A stretch of DNA of 64,000 bases from Dendrocalamus latiflorus (taxonomy: Eukaryota; Streptophyta; Magnoliopsida; Poales; Poaceae). The notes beneath the pieces are model-generated. The model was not told where the DNA came from and ran no database searches. It worked only from the letters and a program-made list of their open reading frames with translations. Each line of letters opens with the position of its first letter. Position 1 is the first letter of the stretch. This document shows, piece by piece, positions 34,203-44,691 of this stretch. The stretch spans positions 28,314,778 through 28,378,777 of the forward strand of contig CM029654.1 in assembly GCA_017311315.1 (NCBI GenBank), given 5' to 3'. Position numbers and translations under genes: made by a program.

Positions 34203-36617
34203 TTACATGACAGGAAACATCGGTCTCACAGTATTGGGGTTAGTAAAATAAGATTTAGGAATCCAGTACTGTGACACACGACGAACAGGAGCAACAAAGC
34301 TAGAACCAAAATCACGTGTATGTGGATGATTAGAATGCCGAAAAGAACGTGAATCATTTGAATTAAATCCCAATCTAGCATGTGAAGCAGATTTAAAGCC
34401 ATCATGAAAGTTCTCAAAAAACATAGCTTTCACATTAGTTCTAGGAACAAAAGATATTGCATGTTTTTGTCTCAAAGCATTCAATCTTTCCTTTCTCTCT
34501 TTCTTGATACGTCTAAAGCAAAATTCATTCAAGTGTCCATCTCTTCCACAATAGGTGCAATGAAATTTAACATAACCAAAATTCTTTTGAGATGATGAGC
34601 TAGCACCTACATTATTATTTGATAAACTTTGCACAAAGCCAGCTGATTTAAACACAGTTTGATTTGGTTCAAGTTTCACTTCAATTTTTCCGGGTTCAAG
34701 AGACTTAATAACCTTAGGAGGATTATTCTTGGCATGCTCAACAAAATTAAATCCTAAACCATGATTTTTCACACTTATTTTTGACTTATCTAGAATCATA
34801 TTCAAATTTTTCTTACCAAAAGAAAATCTCTCTAAAGTGTCTTTCAGGTACTCATTCTCTTTAGCTAGAGTGGGACAAGTTGCGCATTTGACATGTTCAT
34901 TCACAAGATTTTTAGAAGCACTAGACTGAGTCAATCTTTCTTTTTCAGCAAAATCATTAAGTTGTCTAGTTAAAACTTCTATTTCAATGTTAAGCTTAGG
35001 ACAATTTGAGCAAGAAGATATCTCATGATAAAGCATCTGTTGAATTGTTTCCTGAGATGAATTAAGTCTAGCTTCTAATAATTCACATTTAGAACAAGCT
35101 TTAGAATGAACATTTGAAATACTTGATTCTAAACATGAAGAAGAGCTAAACTTGAGCTTTTCAATTTCATCATTAGCACATTTCAATTTTTCATCACAAG
35201 AGTCATGTGCTAATCTTAATTCATCAAATTTAGCAGTTACATCTCTAAGTTGATCCATGTTTAAGGCATTAAGAGACCTAGCATTCTCTAACTCAGAATG
35301 TAAAATTTGACATGACTCACAAGATTCATCATCAGGAATTAAAACTCTAAGTCTTGCAATTTCAGAATTTAGAGATTCAATTAAAGTATCATATTTTTTA
35401 ATCTTTTTATCTTTCTTTTCTAGCAAAGTACCAAGTTTAGCAACAGCTTTAGCTAAATCATCATAAGAAGGTTCTACCTCATTGTAGTCGTTGCTGTCAA
35501 GATCATCATTGTCGGTGGAGCTTTTGCTACTTGCCATTAGACACAACCCAGTTAAATTTTTCTTACCTTTGGGAGTATCATCCTCGCTGTCCGTGTCCAC
35601 ATCACTCAAATTAATTTGTCCAAGAGCGGCAAGAACACGATGCACCACCTTGCGATTCATATAACCCTTCTTTTTATTCTTCCTTTTTTCTTTCTCCATC
35701 TCTTCTTCCTTCTCATTCTCTTCCCTTGCAAATCTTGCTAGAAATTTTGGACATTTGAGACGAATATGATTGAGATCACCACACTCATAGCACCTTTGAG
35801 GACCAAAATTTCCTCTTTTTCTTGATCTCACATTCTGTAAGGCTCTTGTGAAGCGTGTAGAAAAGAGTTCCAAAACATCTTCCGGGAGTTGCTCTAGCTG
35901 TTCATCGGTTAGTGAAGACAAAGAAGACAAAGCATAGCTAGTAGAAGAATTATCACCATTAGACTTGCTAGATTGTGAAGCTAAAGCAATTGATTTATTA
36001 CTATTATTTTTTCTGGCAAAAACATCTAATTCATGAGTTTTTAATTTAGAATAAAGTACATCTAATGTAAGTGTACTCATGAGAGTAGATTCTCTAATGG
36101 ATGTAACCTTCATCTCCCATATCGACATATCTAATGCTCCAAGTAATTGACGTGCATTTTCAGCATCAGTATAAGTAACATTAACAGCACGTAGGTTACT
36201 AAGAATTTTATTAAAGCGGGCAAAGAGATCATCTATTGATTCACCAGGTTTCATCTCAAAACGCATGTAATCTTTTTTGTACATATCTTGACGTACCTCT
36301 TTAATAGTAGATGAACCCTCATGATAATCACAGAGTGCTTTCCATACCTCATATGCGGATTTAAGATGCACAACACGATCAAAGTCACTCCTTCCTAGTC
36401 CTTGAATTATCAGATTCCTTGCCTTGCTATTTGACTCCACTTCTGCTATATTCGCTGCTGACACAGCATCATTCTCAGGCACTTGATAAGGCTTGTATAC
36501 CTTCTCCCATATTGCAAAGCCTTGAGCTTGAATGTATGCCTCCATCTTCGCTTTCCAAAACTGAAAATCAACACCATCGAAAACACAAGGTTTTGTGGAA
36601 TACCTATCCGTCGACAT
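34203..36617 (-). CDS. gag: Sirevirus-like gag protein, 804 residues
   Basis: The frame opens MSTDRYSTKPCVFDGVDFQF, has the UBN2-like capsid region in its first third (FWKAKMEAYI, then WKALCDYHEG), and is uninterrupted to the stop at 34203. Two CCHC zinc knuckles are visible: CYECGDLNHIRLKC at about residue 275 and CTYCGRDGHLNEFC at about residue 690. Between them lies a long Lys/Glu/Leu-rich stretch with CxxC pairs that is likely coiled coil. The role in an active element would be to package RNA into virus-like particles. The start is just inside the primer-binding site, as expected. It ends PMFPVM, where pol would normally continue; the stop probably marks the deletion that removed pol. Without pol it could only act by supplying gag to related elements. 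Confidence 0.85.
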   Translation of the reverse strand: MSTDRYSTKPCVFDGVDFQFWKAKMEAYIQAQGFAIWEKVYKPYQVPENDAVSAANIAEVESNSKARNLIIQGLGRSDFDRVVHLKSAYEVWKALCDYHEGSSTIKEVRQDMYKKDYMRFEMKPGESIDDLFARFNKILSNLRAVNVTYTDAENARQLLGALDMSIWEMKVTSIRESTLMSTLTLDVLYSKLKTHELDVFARKNNSNKSIALASQSSKSNGDNSSTSYALSSLSSLTDEQLEQLPEDVLELFSTRFTRALQNVRSRKRGNFGPQRCYECGDLNHIRLKCPKFLARFAREENEKEEEMEKEKRKNKKKGYMNRKVVHRVLAALGQINLSDVDTDSEDDTPKGKKNLTGLCLMASSKSSTDNDDLDSNDYNEVEPSYDDLAKAVAKLGTLLEKKDKKIKKYDTLIESLNSEIARLRVLIPDDESCESCQILHSELENARSLNALNMDQLRDVTAKFDELRLAHDSCDEKLKCANDEIEKLKFSSSSCLESSISNVHSKACSKCELLEARLNSSQETIQQMLYHEISSCSNCPKLNIEIEVLTRQLNDFAEKERLTQSSASKNLVNEHVKCATCPTLAKENEYLKDTLERFSFGKKNLNMILDKSKISVKNHGLGFNFVEHAKNNPPKVIKSLEPGKIEVKLEPNQTVFKSAGFVQSLSNNNVGASSSSQKNFGYVKFHCTYCGRDGHLNEFCFRRIKKERKERLNALRQKHAISFVPRTNVKAMFFENFHDGFKSASHARLGFNSNDSRSFRHSNHPHTRDFGSSFVAPVRRVSQYWIPKSYFTNPNTVRPMFPVM

Positions 36618-36656
36618 GTTTTCTAATCACCGGTTAAGATCAATTAGAAAAATTAA

Positions 36657-36671
36657 CCTGCTCTGATACCA
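36657..36671 (-). promoter_or_regulatory. Primer-binding site (initiator Met tRNA)
   Basis: On the minus strand TGGTATCAGAGCAGG follows the LTR end CCTACA by two bases. This is the usual copia match to the 3' end of initiator methionine tRNA and fixes the LTR boundary and the element's orientation. Confidence 0.92.
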
Positions 36672-36673
36672 CT

Positions 36674-37951
36674 TGTAGGATCGATTCACACTAAGATAGG
36701 CAATCAGAGGGGGGGGTGAATGATTGCGGAAGCTAAAAATAAATTTTAAGACTCTCCCCTAAACACAAAACCTATTTAAGTCTCATTTAATAATTCTGGA
36801 CAGAATAATGTATCCTTACTAAAACTGATCTCGATAAAAATCCGTAACTCCGATTAACCTCAAACTTTTTCAGAATAAACTAGAGACAGTTATTGAACTA
36901 ACCCAACTGGAATTACGTCAATCGGAGCTCTAGATCTTGAGATATAAAATAAACAAGATCGCTGATGCAAATAGTGACGAAAATAAATTAAGCCCTAATT
37001 ATGCAACTAAGCAAAATATGAGATCGCTTGCCTGACCGATGGCTGAACAATGTCGTGCGCTTCGTGATCAAAAAGATGCCATGCCAAAGAAAACGTTTGG
37101 CCACCCCAAAAGCCGTATATATATTTTTCTTCCACGGCTGCTCGGCACAACTCTTGCCATGCCACCGCATGCATATATATACACACACAGCCCAACTCCA
37201 ACTAGGCCTTAAAATCCTAATCCAACTAGGACTTAGAACCCTAATCCAACTCCAACTAGGACTTAGAATCCTAATCCAACTCCAACTAGGACTTCGAATC
37301 CTAATCCAACTCCAACTAGGACTTCGAATCCTAATCCAACTCCAACTAGGACTTCGAATCCTAATCCAACTCCAACTAGGACTTCGAATCCTAATCCAAC
37401 TCCAACTAGGACTTCGAATCCTAATCCAACTCCAACTAGGACTTCGAATCCTAATCCAACTCCAACTAGGCCTGGGCCTTTTTACCTCAACTAGACTTTT
37501 GGCCCACTAATTTTCAAGGGACCCGAAACCCTTCCTAACACAGGTTTTTCACTCTCACAACTTTTCTAACACGTCACGTGTCGAAGCCTCTAGGACCGCA
37601 CCTCCCGTAGCTTCTCCACGTATCATCCACCTTCGATCTCCATGCGCCCCAAGCATGAGCCCGATCATCTCGTGACCTCCTTGACCGTCTGAACCTTAGA
37701 TCTCCCCATCCTAGTTCCGGTCCACCTCGTCACCGACCATGATCGCCTCCATGCTCAACCTGCACATGCAAAGACCAAAGAACATTCTTCCGGCACAAGT
37801 TTGTCTCAACTTGGCCAACATCAGTCCGCACACACGCAACACAACTCGCATAACACCGCTAAACGAAATCACCAATTATTCATCATAACAAATTAACCAT
37901 TGTCAATTATTCATCACCAAAATATCATAAATCTAGCCACATGGTCTAACA
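36674..37951 (-). repeat. 5' LTR of the Sirevirus-like element
   Basis: On the minus strand it runs from TGTTAGACCATGTGG to GATCCTACA, 1278 bp. Its outer end touches block B exactly: after it the plus strand reads CAACAG, which continues as in block A from 28535. Only one side of the expected target duplication survives, because the other end of the element is lost. Confidence 0.88.
37191..37471. repeat. 30-bp minisatellite inside the LTR
   Basis: About eight to nine units of 30 bp built on AATCCTAATCCAACTCCAAC then TAGGACTTCG. The first two units are more degenerate and the inner ones nearly identical, as expected for recent slippage. The open frame across it encodes a ten-residue repeat and is not a gene. 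Confidence 0.95.
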
Positions 37952-38499
37952 CAACAGTTATTATATAATCAACAATTTTGCAAACCATCTTCAATTAATA
38001 ACACTCACCAATTACTTAGATCCAAATTGTAATGCATGCAAATAAAAAATAAATTTCATTACTAACCATATCTAGAGCAACCAGAAAAGTATGAATCTTC
38101 AAAACTCAATATCTGCCTCCTCCCACCAAATTAACTGGCCTGAAATTACCTAGCTTGCCTCCTGAGCTAAAGAGTGCGCAGCAGCGGCTAGATCTGGATC
38201 GAAATGAAGACAGATGCAGTCTGAGCAGCGCAATAAATGCCTAGTGACAATTATCACAGATGGTTTTTAATAAAAAACCGTCTGTGAAGTATCACAGACG
38301 ATTTTTAATACAGACCGTCTGTGATACTAAAGTATCACAGATAGTTCATCGGTAAGAACCGTCTGTGATACTCGTTTTCTCCGCCGCCGCCAACACAGAC
38401 GGTGTCCAAATTAAAACCGTCTGTGTTAGTGTTCGTCACAGATGGTTTTGTCAAATCGTCTGTGATTGACCATCTAGTATTAGGCTTTCTGTAGTAGTG
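37952..38499. mobile_element. CACTA element right-end fragment, block B
   Basis: This is the duplicated right terminus of the element at 26607-29082, with the same subterminal ACAGACGGTTTTT repeats and the end TTTCTGTAGTAGTG followed by CTC. The left end and transposase part are absent, so it cannot move by itself. Confidence 0.92.
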
Positions 38500-38893
38500 C
38501 TCATTCGAGGAATCTAGAGGCTCTGCTATTCTTTACATGACAAGAAGGGCACCCGGCCTGTGGACACCCATAGATTGACTCGTTTTTGCATGGTCCCTCT
38601 CCTACTAACGAGGCAATGAAATTGAGAAAGGTTACCCCTGTAATAATTGTCTTGCAAAGCTAATTAAGAATACTTCCTTGCAAAAAAAAAGTATAGAGAG
38701 AATACGTTCTGTGCGTGATGACCCATAGATGCATATGAGACAGAAAGTAAGGGCATAGTATGAAAAACCTTACAGTAATTTTGTTATAAAGTTTCAGAAA
38801 TTATACTGGTTGTTCTTCTAAAAATGACGTTTTATCCTTATGCTCAAATATTAGTAAAATGCACAAGGATACCAATATGCCCCATAATAAAAT

Positions 38894-39957
38894 GGGAAAA
38901 TTTGTTCAGTAGCACTGAAAGATCACCCCTTTCGGAAAATACCACAAAAAAAAACGGGTTCCGGAAATTACCACCGAAAGATTCATTTTTCTTCGGGATT
39001 TAGCATTCTGGACAAAAATGCCCTTACCCCTCAGCTCCTCCTCCTCCGCAGTCGGCTGGCCGAACAGAGGAGGAGTGGGGCGCATGGCGGCAGCGGGGGC
39101 TCCGGCGCCGGGGGGGGGGGGGCAGAGGGGCAGAGTGGGCTGGAAAAAAGCGTCCCCGGGGAGGGGTGGAAGCCGGTGGGGGAGGCGGCACGGCCCGGGA
39201 CGGTGCTGGTCGGCGGGGACAGCTGTTTGAGCGGCCGGCGTTGAGGTTGGAAGGGGGCGCCGGCGCCGGCGGGGGAGGGGAGAAATTGGAGACGAGCAGG
39301 AGTATGAGCAGGTCAAGGGGAGCGCACCGAGGCGGTTGGAGAAGGCGGGGGAGACCCAGAGAGTGCCGGCGGCGAGAGCTCAGGGCGGCGCGGCCATGCG
39401 CACGGCGCCGGCGACGCACAGGCAGCGGGAGCTTCGGCCGGCGGTCGGGATGGTGTCGCCGTGTCACGGTGAGGCTTCGGCCGAGGCTCTTCTTCGTCGT
39501 CGCAGCTCCTCCGCCCGCCGTCCTCCGCCCGTCGCGGATCTTCATCGTCAGGCGCCTGTGGCCGCCCAGATCTCCACTCCTCCGCTCAGATCTCCACCGT
39601 CCGCCCGGGGTCGGCGCCGGATCCGCCTCGCCTCGTCCGTCCGAGGTCGCCGGAGAGGAAGGGGAGCGGGGAGAAGAGGGAGAGGAGCGGGGAGGCGGGG
39701 GCGAGGAGGAGGGAGAGGAAGGGGAGTGGGGAGAAGAGGGAGAGGAGCGGGGAGGCGGGGGCGAGGAGGAGGCGGGGAGGCGGATGGGGCGGCGCAGGAG
39801 GAGAGAAGGTGAGGGAGGGGAGGGAGAGGGGTATTTTTGTCCAGAATGTTAAATCCCAAAGAAAAATAAATCTTTCGGTGGTAATTTTCGGAACCCCGTT
39901 TTTTAGTGGTATTTTCCGAAAGAGGTGATCTTTTAGTGCTACTGAACAAATTTTCCC
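38894..39957. mobile_element. Mutator-type element (Pack-MULE-like), block B
   Basis: Copy of 29477-30541 with the same long terminal inverted repeats and 9-bp flanks. A G run and an A run differ in length, and a few bases near 39140-39170 differ. Confidence 0.85.
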
Positions 39958-39966
39958 TAATAAAGT

Positions 39967-41620
39967 TTTCTCCTTTATTACCTTACTCTTCTCGGTTCAC
40001 AAAAACAAATCATTTTGGACATCAACACAGTTCTCAAAATATAATTTTGATCACTAATTACTATTATAATATATTTATGAAATTCAATAAAATTATAATA
40101 TTATAAAAGTATTTTTGAAGGTAAATCTATACATATGATTTCCTTAAAACAGAACAAATACAAACCGAATTTCCTCTAAAAACCAGCAAATCTAAAGGAA
40201 TAACGCGAGCTCAGATGTATAACAGAGGCCCCCCCCCCCGCTTCCTGTAACAAATGACCACTTCCGCAGTTCAAGGGTATGTTATTTCTGGCTTCAATTT
40301 ATGGCTGTAATTTATGACTTTTAGACTGTTCGTTATAAAGAGTACAGAATAAGAAAAACTCATGTGTGGTTTTGACGGATATAAATGAAATTGCTATAGT
40401 ATGTACTATAATAAACTTATAGATTCTGTTTTAAAAAATATTTCGTTTAAAAATTAATTGCTATAAGAAAAGTTAAAAACAGTTTTTAAAATATGAAAAG
40501 ATGAGGCCCCAGAAAGCCTTCCAAAACTTATGTCCCCGTACTTTGTTATTACATGGTGGTGATCAAACGAGCTTTAGCTTCTGGCTTCCGACTTATTTTT
40601 CACTATTCATAAATTTCGTCTTTTTCTGAACTTTTGGCTTTTTGTTGAGCTTTTTTGCCGGTTTTTTCCCGTATTTGTTTGTATTATACGTAATGGGCTA
40701 ACATATTTTTTTTAGATTTTTTAATTTTTTTTAAATTTACTTATGCTAAATAAGCCTCTGTCAGCTACAGTGTTTTTTCAGCCAATTACAATACTTTTCA
40801 GCCATAAGCCAAAAAAACAAAAAGCCATAGTCTCCGGTGCCAGCATGCCACTAGCGGGTTGATTGACATTAGCGGGTTAAGAGGGTAACATAATCCTCAC
40901 GAAGTCACGATGATTCAGTCCACATAAGCGGGTTGATTGCCATTGGCCGGTTCAATGAACAGCCCATTGCTGAATTACGTTCCACTTTCATTTGGTCCAC
41001 TTGGCAGCGCCAAATGAAGGCTCAGCTCTTTTATGGCTTCTAGTTAATGATTTTTTTAACAAATAAATAGAATTTTTCATCGATTTTTTTGAAGAGATTG
41101 TTTTGAATATTCTTTTAGAAACGACTTATCAATATTTTATTTATTCGTATAAATGGTGATACTATAATAAAAAATCATTAATTATAACTATAAGCTATTA
41201 GTTATGGCCAAAAAGAAACTATCCTAAACATTGCCCAGCTTTTTCTTCGGAATCTAAGAAGGGAACGAAGGATCAAATATCTAGTTTTCAAGTGACGCAT
41301 AGTAAGAAAGGCAGATAACCGATAGCAATAGGCCAGTAGCCAGAAGGTTCCACGAAGCATCTCACAAAAAGAAGAAAAGAAACCGGTCCTAAGGGGAAAG
41401 AATACTCCTAAATAAAAACAAGAACTCCTAAATAAAAACAAGAAGACGACGATGACGCCACCGCCACTAGCACGACAGCACCGCTAAAGTAATTAGAAAC
41501 GGAATTTTGGACGTTTCTAGCACTGTTGATACCCAAAATTTCAAAAATAGCCGCGTTGAAAACATAATTCCAAAAATAGCCCCCAAACGACCGCACGATT
41601 AACGGCAACGCGACACGTGT
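39967..41620. other. AT-rich non-coding DNA, block B
   Basis: Copy of the interval 30551-32207. No gene was seen. Confidence 0.5.
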
Positions 41621-41623
41621 CCA

Positions 41624-41761
41624 GTGGTGCGGCCGGGGAGCGCACCACACCTGAGTGGTGCGGTCCCCGACCGCACCACACCCCCGCCGTACGTGCCACG
41701 TAGATGGTGCGGTGCCGCACCGCACCACTCCCCTAATGGTGCGGCACCACACCGCACCACT
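41624..41761. repeat. GTGGTGCGG / CCGCACCAC inverted cluster, block B
   Basis: Copy of 32211-32348. One base differs in the CGTACGTNCCACGTAG part. Confidence 0.9.
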
Positions 41762-42263
41762 CCGCCGTGGGTCCCACCCCCCGGTTAGGGTTTGCACGGG
41801 TAGGATTTTAATTCAAGTTATTTTTGTATGCATTTGTAAAGATAATTTTTTAAATAAAAATTTATGTATATATATGAAATGATGTGTGAAAAAATATGAA
41901 TTTGAAGTGGAGTCCACTATCCTGGATGTGTAATTAGTTGTGCAATTTTGAAAATTAAAAATATTGGTTGGTAGAGTACGAACGAAATTTGTGTGAAGTA
42001 ACGATTAGTGTTTTTGTGATTTTCCTATATTGCTGACCGTGAAAAATGTGTTGAAGTGACAATAACAAATTTCGATCATGGTATATTGTTTTATTGGAAG
42101 CAATTTAAAGAAAAAATTTTCGAGCACAAATGTGATATGAACAATTGGAGGAAATGAAGGAAAGTGATATTGAACATGTATGATTATAAGTTTTGTTAAT
42201 TTTGCAGTTGTGAATCAGAAAAAAATTTGAAAAATTTTAAAACAAGTTTATGTTGATTATATG

Positions 42264-42650
42264 TTGTAGATGCATAAAAAATTTGGGTAAAAATTTTTTA
42301 GGAACGATTGTGCGTAGAACGATCGATATATAAAGTGGTAAGTGACTTTTAGGGTTTGGTATGTTTTAAGGGTTTGCAATCCGCGTCATGTTTGTATGTT
42401 TTGTCAATTTTGTAGTTATAAACTGCGTAAAAATAAGATAAAGTTGTAATAGAAGTTTATCTTCAATGTAAGTTGTAGATGCATAAAAAATTTGGGTACA
42501 TTTTTTTAGGAACGATGTGTGGCATGTGGCATGTGTGGAACTCTGTACTTCTAATGTTCAGAATTCCACCACTAGTCCTAACATGCATGCCTTAGGGGAA
42601 ATAACTTGCTAGGTCTATTACATCATGGAATGCGAAAATACGAGATATTA
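42264..42650. other. AT-rich flank of the zinc-finger module with a 200-bp direct repeat
   Basis: The words GTTGTAGATGCATAAAAAAT then TTTAGGAACGAT occur at about 42262-42308 and again at about 42470-42516. The breakpoint of block A at 32870 lies in the same word, so this repeat may have helped the rearrangement. No gene was seen. Confidence 0.6.
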
Positions 42651-42751
42651 AACTTCATAATACAGTTGGGAGTAACATGCCGCGTAGATTTTTATTACAT
42701 GCATAACATATAGCATGATATGCGACTAACCCACCCAACTGCTCGTACGAC

Positions 42752-43546
42752 CTACTGTGTGGACCGGGGCCACTTTCCCTTCCTTGCCCGCTCGGCATTG
42801 AACTCCTCTCCGGCCTCTTTTGCCTTAGCCGCAATTTCCCTCTTTCTCTCGCGCTCCATCTCGCGAGCCTCCCGCTCCGTACGCGTGCACGCTTCAAGAT
42901 GAGCTTGCGTCTCGCGCTGTATGCGCAGGGTGTGCTCGTGCTTGCGGCGCTCCTCCTCCAGCAACTCCTTCTCCTTTGTGACATTCCACTCCTCGAAGTC
43001 AAGGGTCCATTGGTCCTCAGGGTGGATCTCAAGATCGATCCATTTGCGGTAGCCACACAGGGGCTCCGGAGACTGTAAATACATTGGAGATATTGTTAGT
43101 GCGTGCTGTGAAGGAGACAAGGTAGGGGAAAATGGTGCATGTGGTCGTTACCGGCTGCCGATAGGTTGCGGTGTCAAAGCGGCGGTTGGGGTAGTCACTG
43201 GAGTAGTTTGCGCAACCCCAGTAACGCATACCTAGACTGATGCGGTGCTTAGACTTGAAGAACTTGCACACGTCCCCGCACCAACAAAGGGGAGGTGTCT
43301 CCCCCTCAGGTGGTAGTTGTGGCGAACGCTCGGTGGGGACGTCCGGGATTGGGTTGTTGCTACGCGGGCGCTCTGGGGGGGGGGACCTTTCATCGTAGCA
43401 CGATGGGCTTGTTCTACCCGGGCCTGTATCGCCCTTATTTTCTCATCGCGTGCGGCATCGCGGGCCGCAGCTGACCGTGCTATGTCACGGGTCTCCTTCC
43501 AATCCTTCACCATCTTGTCCCATTGCTTCGTCTTGCCTTTGTCCAT
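42752..43546 (-). pseudogene. CWCG zinc-finger/charged-helix protein gene, one frameshift
   Basis: The gene has two exons. Exon 1 (43546-43152) opens MDKGKTKQWDKMVKDWKE and runs through an Ala/Arg-rich helix (ARSAAARDAARDEKIRAI). It then reaches a run of ten G (43375-43384, plus strand), where the frame is off by one base. In the shifted frame comes PPLCWCGDVCKFFKSK followed by RYWGCANYSSDYPNRR. The four Cys suggest a zinc-binding fold of the GRF-related type common in grass genomes. The intron 43151-43073 has GT-AG ends. Exon 2 (43072-42752) begins SPEPLCGYRKWIDLEI and ends in a long Glu/Arg/Lys tail likely to be a coiled coil. About 238 residues if the run were one base different. It may be a true pseudogene or a homopolymer sequencing error. 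It is transcribed away from the 31-bp array and the GRF gene. The function is unknown; nucleic-acid binding is an inference from the fold. Confidence 0.7.
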
Positions 43547-43744
43547 CCCGGTTGGGTGAGGGTGAGGGAAGCGCGATGTAGTATGGGGTTTGGATGGGCA
43601 ATGTTCGCTGGGAAATGGAATGCATACGAATTTATAGGGGCTATTTTGGTCTCTACTCGTACGTCTAAAGCTGGTCCGCGTGGTGGTAGCAGTGAGTAAA
43701 GATGGGAGTGCTGCGGTATCACTGAAAAAGGTCCCGTTTTGTAT

Positions 43745-44515
43745 ACGAACTCTGAGCAAAGCTGCCCTGAATTGTCATCTCACTGAGCAAAGCTGACCTC
43801 TTGTTGTCATGTCACTGAGAACAGATGCCCTCTTTAGTACTGCCACTGCCCAAAGCTGGCATGTTTTGTCGTCGCACTGAGTAAAGCTGGGCTGTTTTGT
43901 CATGTCACTGCGCAAAGCTGGCATCTTTTGTCATCTCACTGAGCAAAGCTGCCCCGTTTTATCATGTCACTGCGCAAAGCTGGCATCTTTTGTCATCTCA
44001 CTGAGTAAAGCTGCCCGTTATGTCTTGTCTCTGGGCAAAGCTGGCATCTTTTGTCATCTCACTGAGCAAAGCTGCCCCGTTTTATCATGTCACTGCGCAA
44101 AGCTGGCATCTTTTGTCATCTCACTGAGTAAAGCTGCCCGTTATGTCTTGTCTCTGCGCAAAGCTGGCATCTTTTGTCATCTCACTGAGCAAAGCTGCCC
44201 CGTTATGTCATGTCTCTGCCCAAAGCTGGCATCTTTTGTCATCTCACTGCCCAAAGCTGGCATCTTTTAGTCATCTCACTGAGCAAAGCCGGCATATTTT
44301 GTCATTTCACTCCGAAAAGCTGTCCTGTGTCATCTCTTTGAACAAAGCTGCCCCGTGTTGTCATGTCTCTGAGCAAAGATGGCCTCTTTTTGTCATATCA
44401 CTGGGCAAAGCTGCCCCGTTTTGTCATATCACTGGGCAAAGCTGCCCTCTTTTTTCATGTCACTGCGGAAAGCTGGCCCGTTTTGTCATATCACTAAGCA
44501 AAGGTGCCCCTTTAT
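43745..44515. repeat. 31-bp tandem satellite between the divergent genes
   Basis: Units of about 31 bp have the core TCACTGNGCAAAGCTG followed by GCATCTTTTGTCATC or CCCCGTTTTATCATG. In the middle (about 43910-44200) four units form a higher-order block of about 123 bp that is repeated. The same core makes up the array at 11190-11940. Position between two diverging genes suggests a bidirectional control region, perhaps with protein-binding sites; this is inference. Confidence 0.93.
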
Positions 44516-44691
44516 GTGCGTGTATGAATTGTGCTGTCTGTGTTCTTTGTGCGTGAGGCTGCCCCCCCCAGACAGCCTATAAAACGGAGCCATCCCTCAC
44601 ATATTCCCTTGCCATGTTATCAGTCACCTCCTGAGTTAGTTGTTCACAAGCAGTGTAGTTTTCTTTCGTGCTCACTCCCCCAGACTAGGCA

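Larger units (their letters stand above)
32871..37951 (-). mobile_element. Sirevirus-like copia relic, pol deleted, 3' end missing
   Basis: Oriented on the minus strand. The 5' LTR (36674-37951), primer-binding site, full-length gag, and a 3' non-coding zone with polypurine words (complement of TTCTCCCCCTTTGG at about 33021, with further TCCCCCT words at 32951 and 33931) remain. No protease, integrase, reverse transcriptase or RNase H was found between 34203 and 32871. The 3' LTR is absent: the element stops at the junction with block A. Repeated polypurine tracts and the TGTTAG LTR start are features of the Sirevirus/Maximus lineage (inference). Confidence 0.85.
37948..42283. repeat. Duplicated block B
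   Basis: Direct copy of block A (28531-32870). On its right it continues past the end of block A into 42284 and the zinc-finger module; on its left it begins at the outer end of the Sirevirus-like LTR. The first four bases of the match (AACA) belong to the LTR end and match by chance, so the true start is about 37952. Confidence 0.95.

Noticed and set aside
37028..37510. 160-residue frame with a ten-residue LGLRILIQLQ-type repeat
   Set aside because: It lies across the 30-bp minisatellite of an LTR and has no independent support.
43745..44515. Possible CRISPR array
   Set aside because: The units are contiguous degenerate tandem repeats without unique spacers, in plant nuclear DNA with no associated genes.
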